From assembly GCA_964036275.1 (NCBI GenBank), contig OZ038439.1:11868095-11932094 (forward strand): 64,000 nucleotides of DNA, in the 5' to 3' direction. Shown here one piece after another: positions 56,226 through 64,000 of this stretch. Both the position numbers and the translations under genes were made by a program. The DNA is from Litoditis marina (lineage: Eukaryota; Nematoda; Chromadorea; Rhabditida; Rhabditidae). Numbering within the stretch: the first letter of the stretch is position 1; every line of letters starts with the position of its first letter. Below the pieces are notes generated by a model. That model saw nothing but the letters and a program-made list of their open reading frames with translations, was not told where the DNA came from and ran no database searches.

Positions 56226-59200
56226 ATGTCGAAAACCAAACGCCAGGACCTGCAGGGAATTCGTGGATTCGCAATTCTGGCCGTTCTTTTGTTTCACTTT
56301 TTCCCGAAACTGTTCCCCAATGGATATATCGGAGTTGATCAGTGAGTTCTATAGTCTTTTTCATTCCCATGCGTATGGTCCGCATGTTTTTGAATAGTAC
56401 GCTGTATTGACTACTTTCCAGTGAAAATCACACTTTTCACAATAAAAACCAACGAAATAATTTTGCATTAGGTACGTGGTGAACAATACCCATTATCGTG
56501 ATGCTACTTCGTTGTAGAACATGTGAATGCAGGCGTAAATGATATGCGTGTGCCTAATCTGAGTACGTATGCTAAAAGATCCCGGCAGCTTCATCCCATC
56601 CTGCGTCTCTCGCTCTGCCTCACTATTTCTCGTCTCTTACATCCCGGCGGAATGTGAGAGCAGAGAAATAGCGTATGTTTGAGGAGACGCAGGGTGGGAT
56701 AAACGTGCCGGGATCTTCTAGCATACGTACTCTGTTTGTACTTGGATCTTGGTGCGGCGGACTTGTTAGATGTAATCTTCGATGTCAGTCTTCTCTAGCC
56801 AACTCAGTATTTTGAAGCAATTGATAATTTTAAGATTCTTCGTACTTTCTGGCTATCTCATTGCAATGGTGTTGAACAGGGAGAACTCATTTGGTCTGGA
56901 ATCCATGAAATCATTCTATTATCGAAGAATTAAGAGGATTGTTCCTCTATATATTCTCTGTATTCTTTCTATCTCGCTAGCTTTGCTCTTCATATTTCCC
57001 GATTTGATTTTCGAGAAAAACTACAAATCTGCGTGGTCGGCATTGTTTTTCTTGACCAATCTGAGAGGAGATGACCCTAAAAAACAATATCTGTTATTGG
57101 TGAGTCAAATCGGAAGATTGAAAAATGCGCATTATGCTTTTTACCAGCTCTTGCTCATAGCAGGATTATGTTAAAAAATTTCGTCATTCGATTCTCTTGC
57201 TTTCCGGATTCAGACTAGTTCAATGTAAACTTCAGCTCCAAGTAGCTGTTTTGATGTATTTGTATGGAACCAAACTACAACTATTCATGGATAATACACG
57301 AGTACTTGCAGTTGACCCTGGCAGAGGATGCGTTCGCTCATACTTGGTCATTGGCCGTGGAGATGCAGTTCTATTTACTGGTTCCGGTTGTATTTCTTTT
57401 TCTTCGTCGTATTTCAATTCAGTTTAGAAGCTCTTTTATAGCAGCTGTTGGTGAGCTATTCTCGATTGAGTTTTTCTGAGATGTGGTTGAGAACTGCACA
57501 AAGCAGTAATGTTCAGTTTTTCTCACTCGGTTGGATCAAAATAGAAAAGGACCAGGTTTTTTAGATGTATAAGCTACACATATTAGATATTGATGTGTGC
57601 TTTGAACTACAGACAAACTGTACTTTTTCCGGTTCGAGTTCGACTACCTATTTATTGTAATCGTACTCAGTTCAAGAGCGCCAAACTACGAGTAGTGAGA
57701 TTCCTTGACACTTCTATGAACAAAATGTGGATAAGTTGTATTGAACACAAGTTATGTAGCATACTGCTTAGTTGGATTCAATTTTCATGATGTGCTCTTT
57801 TTGCTCCACATTTTGCCCATTCCAGTGTTACTTTCGGGAATCTATCATCTTACCACGGATAACTACTCCTCTTTCAACAGCGTATTTGCTCGCCTCTGGC
57901 AGTTTTTCAGCGGTTCGTCGTATTTTCAGTTGTTTTCTGGTTCTTGGATTTCTCTCAGGTAAATTGACGTCAACTTTATATGGGAACTGTGATTTCTGAA
58001 AGTTTTTTTCTATACACCTTTTCCCAAGTCATTCCAGGTATGTATGGTTTCTACTATACTCACTATACTCATTCTTCTGGTACAGGTTTGGTGAAAGATT
58101 CCCCTGCGAACAATGATGAAGAAATACTTTTATTGAATACAGGTTGAAGTTTGTTTGGTTTCAGTATACTTTAGTTCACTATACTATACGTTAGTATTAT
58201 ATACTATACTTAAGTATACTTTGCTTTCATAAAGGATTTTTTCATGACCAGATTCTTCACGACAAAAAATGTTCTTTTTCAGATTCCGAATCGAGAGCTT
58301 CTCTGAAAAAGGTGACAGTCCCCAGCATGATAAGTCATACGATCGGATTTTGCTGCATGACCATACTCCTCATGTTTCTTTTTCCAATTAAGATTCCGAA
58401 CATTTTATTGAGGTATTGTGCACGTTTTATTGACATGTAAACTCTAGTCTACAGTTAAACTGTTCGATTTTTTTGCTATCGAGTGATAGCAATTTCACGT
58501 AAACCGAAAGGTGGCGTGGCAAACTATTCATCAGATATGAGATACTGGTGATATATAGTGCTCAAAAGATAATCTCATGAAGTTTCTTAAACTTTGTGGC
58601 CTGATCCAAACCAAAAGAGATGAGCCTAAATGGGATTCATTTCCAACCTGTCCTACAATCTCATCCAAATATACATATTCTAGTTTAGCCAATAGTCACG
58701 TGATTCATGTGACCTGATTAAAAAATAAAAACCCCTCATTCAACAGGTTTACTGTATCTCTGCTAACTGTGATAATGATGATGGCCGGATCAAGAGCACA
58801 ACATATCTTGGTATCGAATAAACCAATCAGCTACTTGGGTGATATCTCTTATGCCGTTTATCTTGTACATTGGCCTATATATTCTTATTGCAAGCTGAAT
58901 TCTGAAGATTACACGTTCAATGGTAGGCGTTGATTGTATAGCTTCTGAGCTGTGACTTTCAGAGGGGTAAACTACTCATTCTTCGCTAGTGCTTCAGTAG
59001 AACGTTTACGGCGCTACGGTTGAATAATCTTGAACTCACTCAAAAAAACTGTCTGATCTCACCCGAGAACTAGAACTTTTTCCCTCAACCAACCCCAGTC
59101 AGTGTGGACACTAGTGAGGGAACTTATTTGTTCCCAACCTGTGGCCGTATTTTGTGAGCTCAAATAGCCGGGTAAGCTATTTGAGCGAAATTTTGTACTA

Positions 59201-62200
59201 CAAGCTACTCACTCACTTGTTTTGATATTTATTCTGCTTACATGTAAAACTAGCAAATTTGCGCTAAATCGAAAGAAAATATAATAAAATAATCGTAACC
59301 TGAATCAGAATCGGTCATTGAAATTTCGCTCAAATAGCTTAACCGGATATTCGAGATCACAAAGTACGGGCACTGAATTAGTATGATGTAACATCTCAGC
59401 ACCTCGATTTCATCCTGCGTCTCGCACTTTGCGCACTATTTCACAAGACTGTGATAGCAGAGAAATAGCGTATGTTGTGAGAGACGCAGATTGGGATTTG
59501 ACCGCCCGGATAATGCTGGACTAATCAGATTACTGGGCTACCATCAGTCTGCCTCCTGGAATGTCTTTCCTAAACTGTCCCTAACCAAAATCATATACAT
59601 TTATTTACCTCCAACTCGGACTAATTATCCTCAACAAGAACTTGATCTCCCACTCGATTCAGTGTTTTATGTCGGATTCGTCTTCTCCATTCTCGTTGGA
59701 ATAGTGCTGACTGAAACGTATGAAAAGTTCTACCTGCGTTTGACACAACGCAATATATTCCTTCTCATAATCGGACTGTACGTATGCTGTTTCTCTCTGT
59801 TAATTCTATCCACTTTCGATACTTCGAACGAATTCGTGGCAGAAAAACCGAAAAACGGACAATGGACAAAAGGTATGCTGACACAACACGTTCAAATCAG
59901 CACAGTCTACAATTCACTAATACAAATTACCTAATTTTATTGAAGTCTATTCGTTGACTGAGAATCCGTCATCACGAAGTTTGAGGAGTTACTGTAAGTG
60001 TATACTGCACAGAACGGGGTATGTAGTCATTGCCAACCAAAAGGCGGAAGGGTACTGTATATCTCACTTTCTGCTGTGTACACACACATGTAATCGATTT
60101 CAAAGCTCGCCCATTATGTGCTTCAACACCGCAGTGGTTTGCGCCCTACTACGAAACTTTGGCCACAGGTTCGATCCCGGCAAGAGACAGAAATTTATAA
60201 ATTTGGCATTCACTATAGTATTCGCTCAGTGATCAGGTCGTAAAGTTGCTCTATTTTCTCGGGAAATTTAGACTTTTCAGAAGAGGTAATTGAGACGCAC
60301 AACAAAATACAACTGAAGGACATGATCACTCTGCGACTCACAGACCAATGTAGGAACACAAAGAACAAACCTGTCGTTTTGGACGAATGGTGTGAATTCG
60401 AGGTGCTCATTTTAATTCCTACTAAGACTTCTACAGTTGATTATCGATGTGAGTACTATCGGAAAATTTTACAACGTTCGCATTCCAACCTGATTTCCCA
60501 TTGTCAGGAATTATGTAACTATATCGTGAAAGGTAATAATGTGCTCAGTGAAAAGTACCACTCAAAATCGTTCATTTTCATTATTTCGCAATACCTTCCA
60601 AAAGTCTCCATGACAACAACTAGTCTTGTTCAAATCACATATAGAACCAATATATCGTAATGTAACGTTCTACAGACTATATTTATTGTTGTTTTCCATA
60701 GTAGTTTTCTCCAGGGTCTTGGACATGGCACTAGGAAGATGATGATTATCGGAAATAGTTGGGCTGCCAATAATGCTCCTACAATTTATAACAAGTGTGG
60801 AAAGAAGGCGTCTCGAATGACAATGTTCTCGCCCATCAGTGAGTTCAGTTTTGACTGGATAGAACTGTTGTTCTATAATGTAAATTTCATGAACAATAGT
60901 TAAGCTGAAAAGTGAAGGTATGAAGGTGTTCAATTTTCATGGTAACTTTTTCACTTGTTCATAGTAAAATATTTTGGATCCTATCGGTCTTGCTGTTGAA
61001 AGATGAACTTTAAAAGTTCCATTTGGCACGTTCTGCGTTGTGCTACAAATCAACATAGCGAAGTGTTTGTATAATTATAGACTGTGAAGCACTGGTGCAG
61101 ACGAAATATTGTTGTCAAATCAGCAATTGCCCTGTTCAACACGAGAAACTGTTGAAATTCGTTCAAATTGACAAACCAGATGTGCTTTTCATGATGTTCA
61201 GGTACGTGTCATCGTATTCACTAGGCTCAAATAGTCAGTTGAGTTGTTTGAATAAATTTCAAGTGGCGTTCGAAGAGTGCATAGAGCATCTACCCTTTTC
61301 GGAACTCACTATTTGATCGTTTGAACTTTCAACAAACCACAGCGGCTTATTCCAGTTTTTGATCTCTTTCCGCATGGAAAACAGAATGAATATTCAAATT
61401 GTTTCGAATGAACTGTCACAGATTGTCAATTTGTTCCAATTTTACAGACATTTAGAGCTGTTTGTTCCGAACCCGCAGAATGATACGAAGGATTATCTTG
61501 TGGAATACGCAATAAAAAGATTGGAGGAGTATGAAAAAGTGGTGAAGGAAAATATTTTCATTCTCGACGCAATGCCCAGAAGCGCCGAGCCTATTCTCAA
61601 AAAACTCAACGAAGCAGTGAAGGAAGGAAAAACGATTACTCAGGTATCATGTGTAATAGTTGTGGTCTGTAATAACAATGTAATGATAATCTTTCACGGC
61701 AACTTTTTCAGCCGTGTGTTATATATATTAATATAATAATTATAACATTAATAAGCTTTTACGACAACTATTCCTGCCGTGTGTTACTTTATTCATAAAA
61801 TTACAACCAAGACAGTGATCAGATTGTGGTATCCATTGATAGTGGGGGGGTCCGTAGATGAGAAACTAGGCATCGTTGAGGGTTGAGCTTTATTACCAGC
61901 TAATGCGGTCCGCCATCAATAAACCGCACCACGTGGGATCGAACCATGAAGTTTCGAGTGCCAGCGCGCACACAACCAGTCGACCACTCGGCCGCTTTAT
62001 GATCATCAAACACACAACAAAACTCGTTCATATTCCAAATGGTTCAGTCATTCCACAAACATAGTAAAACGGAGGAACCAGACTGTTCTTGCTTGTGCGG
62101 AGAAGTTTCATCACATATCCGAGTGATTTGAACAGTTTCCTTCTGTAGAACTGTTCTCTCAACCAACTTACGACACGTCGTATCGGGCTCGCTCTTCCCA

Positions 62201-62826
62201 AAGTTTTTGTAGTTCGATCCCGTTACTTTTCGATCGAAATTCGTAAATTCGAGATCATACTACAACGATGACTCTATCACTTCATACGTTTTGTTAGAGC
62301 GTTAGATGCGCTTTCTTTTGAAACATTCTGTTTTGTTGAGGAATTTCGCTGGCAAGTGGTATCCTCGTTATTTTTATCATGATGTAGCTCAATTGATTAT
62401 AAGCATTTTTCGTCGCCTTCGCTAATGATTATGAGTTATACTCCATTCCACTTCTTGAGCATGTTATTCTGTCCCATCCTGATTATTATCTAGACAACTC
62501 AAATATTTTTTCAGGAAAATGTGGATACTGGTAATTATCATTCTGTTAGAATATTATTCAGATTTTTTTTGATTTTTTTCGTTTTACAGGCTGATGTGGA
62601 TACTGGTGACGATTGGCGTTTAGCTAGAAGTCGTTTGAAGAAAATAGTCGAGACGTGCAAGAAATGCGAATTGATTGACTACATGCCGGTTTTCAGCGAA
62701 AACGGCGAATTCCGTTTTTTCGATAGTTTGACTAAAATGTCATACTTTTCTCAAAGTAAACATTTGACACCCTACGGAAAAACATTCACGGAACCTGTCA
62801 TCGAACGAATTTGTAGGCGTCTGTAG
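56226..62826 (+). CDS. OAC family acyltransferase (acyltransferase-3 plus SGNH-like domain), 675 aa
   Basis: The divergent partner of the 47.7-53.7 kb gene. Exons: 56226-56341, 56835-57099, 57312-57450, 57826-57912, 58038-58142, 58283-58412, 58747-58922, 59663-59872, 60281-60402, 60715-60838, 61081-61201, 61448-61643, 62590-62826. They give 675 codons plus stop, all in phase. Residues: GIRG at 11-14, His24 (LLFHFFP), GVDQFFVLSGYL at 36-47, HTWSLAVE at 137-144, YLGDISYAVYLVHWPIY in exon 7. The SGNH-like part has GNS at 463-465 (Ser465) and His655 in KHLTPYG, where residue 652 is Gln instead of Asp. An acceptor (TATATTCAG) 10 nt before the ATG suggests trans-splicing. AATAAA at 63218 is a possible polyadenylation signal. 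Several introns carry repeats. The exon 4 donor is weak but is supported by the paralogue. Confidence 0.95.
56561..56732. mobile_element. palindromic MITE, AGAAGATCCCGGCACC family, full copy
   Basis: Ends GAGTACGTATGCTAAAAGAT and the reverse complement (TAGCATACGTACTC), 172 bp, in intron 1 of the plus-strand OAC gene. Confidence 0.8.
60035..60220 (+). mobile_element. SINE-like family 1 in OAC intron 8
   Basis: The body GGCGGAAGGGTACTGTATAT is followed by a tRNA-like part (ACCGCAGTGGTTTGCG, then GGTTCGATCCCGGCAAGAG). It lies just before exon 9. Confidence 0.65.
61905..61995 (-). mobile_element. tRNA-like sequence in OAC intron 12
   Basis: The minus strand has GCGGCCGAGTGGTCGACTGG (A box) and TGGTTCGATCCCACG (B box). 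Because the acceptor stem is poor, I call it a tRNA-derived repeat or pseudogene. Confidence 0.45.
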
Positions 62827-62867
62827 GTTGTATATCTTGTAGTTTGTAGTACTGATTGTGAGTATGG

Positions 62868-62950
62868 TGTACAATCGCATCCCAAAGGTGGGGGCGATTG
62901 TGCTCCCAACCTTTTTTCCACCAGGGTGGGGGGGGGGGGGCAATTGTACA
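62868..62950. mobile_element. short poly-G inverted element, copy 3
   Basis: Ends GTGTACAATCGCATCCC and a 13-base G run plus CAATTGTACAC. It is a short internal-deletion relative of the 4.3- and 35-kb elements, lying just after the OAC stop codon. Confidence 0.6.
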
Positions 62951-63525
62951 CTACAACTTACCGCAGATATCTGCCGCAGTTTATTCAAAGTTTTTACAAT
63001 GTCATTTTCTTCAGTGTCATCAGTGTCTCCAGTGTTTTTACAATGTCATTCAGCTCTTCGTTTTTCAAACTATCATGTTGTTTATCTGTTATCATCAATT
63101 GAAACCGTATCCGCCTCTGTTATTTTGCTACTAGATTGCTGTATTTTCTCATGTTATCTTCTTCTTTCCCGTGAATTTTTTTTCAAATCACTCGTGCCTT
63201 TACACACTATGCGTATGAATAAACATAGAAGTCAATTTGCTCAAGCTCTACCTTGCCTAATTTACATATACAAACGCACGACCATGCGCTGAAAAAACTT
63301 TTTTGTTAGAAGAACGGGACACTATTAATGTTTGTGGCCACAGAACTAGATTTTTTTAACGTATACGGTGAAAATCCTGAATTGAAATTATGTTTTCTGT
63401 GTTTTTTTTTTCCTTTCAAGTACATCAACATCCAAGTCACTGACCAATTGAGAAATAGTTGTCAATCTGAAACACCAAATATTATTTAAAACTAGCAGAT
63501 ACTTCAAAAATTGTCGAGAAAAAAA

Positions 63526-63943
63526 ATGAAATTGTCGAGAAAACCATTGGAGTTCGGTTTATTAGTGTGGAGGAGGTCGCACAGAAAAAGGAAAGGTTCG
63601 TTCGTTTGATCTTCCTAAATACGTTGTTCTGTTAGAATAAGACTTAGCAAGTTCACGTGAAACGTGCTTTTGATAGTTTTTATAACCGTCCTCCTTGTAA
63701 AACAAGAATTTGCACTATTGACATGTGAGCTCCAATGCGGTATAGTGCTTGTGTGTGTGTTTGATCTTACAGTAGTAGATGATTCACTCATTTTTTCCCA
63801 AAACTAGCTCGCTAGTTTATATTTAATCGTGAGAAAACACCAAACCGACATTTCTAGGTTCTCTCAAGTATATTGGCGCACTTTTATGTCTGGTGGTCGT
63901 CAATGTTCTATTATTACTGAACTATGAACACCTTTTTCTAAAG
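63526..63943 (+). CDS. candidate 5' end of a type II membrane protein (runs off window)
   Basis: Exon 63526-63595 (ATG, 23 codons, basic: LLVWRRSHRKRK, donor AAAG|GTTCG) joins in phase to 63858-63943 (acceptor TTTCTAG, donor GTAATA). The second exon encodes GSLKYIGALLCLVVVNVLLL and a short lumenal start. A basic tail followed by one hydrophobic anchor is the layout of Golgi glycosyltransferases, but no catalytic part is in view, so function is open. It could also be chance. Confidence 0.35.
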
Positions 63944-64000
63944 GTAATATATGTTCGTACTGGTGAATCATCGAAAACATTTAAGTGCGTTTATGTTCAG

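Noticed and set aside
57912..57958. Stronger-looking donor GTAAAT at 57959 for exon 4 of the plus-strand OAC gene
   Set aside because: It gives phase 2 and a stop in the next exon. The weaker donor after 57912 keeps the frame and agrees with the paralogue.
63420..63490. Possible relic of OAC exon 9 (IQVTDQLRNSC)
   Set aside because: Resembles TLRLTDQCRN but is too short, and no neighbouring OAC exon accompanies it.

Overview
The window looks like nuclear DNA of a free-living nematode, most likely Caenorhabditis or a close relative. It is AT-rich. Introns end in TTTTCAG-type acceptors. Coding exons are short and sparse among many small palindromic transposons. The recognisable genes belong to the nematode OAC family (acyltransferase-3 membrane domain plus a C-terminal SGNH-type domain). 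All calls come from reading the sequence; no database search was possible.

The right quarter (47.7-62.8 kb) holds two intact OAC paralogues arranged head to head: one on the minus strand (668 aa) and one on the plus strand (675 aa). Each has 13 exons, with the same splice phases and nearly identical exon lengths. Three broken OAC copies lie elsewhere: a lone first exon at 3.5 kb, a fragment of exons 8-10 at 20-21 kb with a stop in the GNSW motif, and a copy at 40.3-44.6 kb whose middle has been replaced by repeats. The region is a degraded local OAC cluster.

At 8.6-12.4 kb is a decayed Maverick/Polinton-type protein-primed DNA polymerase B, followed by a decayed superfamily 1 helicase piece. 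Several unrecognised gene pieces with consistent splice phases are listed at lower confidence: a possible small secreted protein (1.4-2.3 kb), minus-strand exons at 15.6-17.8 kb, a plus-strand gene at 26.7-28.3 kb, terminal minus-strand exons at 28.7, 37.7-38.3 and 46.7 kb, a 168-aa ORF at 31 kb, and the start of a possible type II membrane protein at the right edge.

Most of the rest is repeats. There are 328-bp palindromic elements flanked by TA, three families flanked by TTAA, tRNA-derived SINE-like units, and a large element rich in GGCGCC that carries an expanded CCCTCGT heptamer array. There are also short hairpins with arms TTGTAGTTTGATC, elements ending in poly-C/poly-G, and simple repeats. 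I found no rRNA, no convincing intact tRNA, no CRISPR and no operon. I did not find a clearly new biological system. The best leads are the inverted OAC pair lacking the usual SGNH aspartate, the filled/empty insertion site of a TTAA element, and the GGCGCC/heptamer element with Helitron-like left ends.
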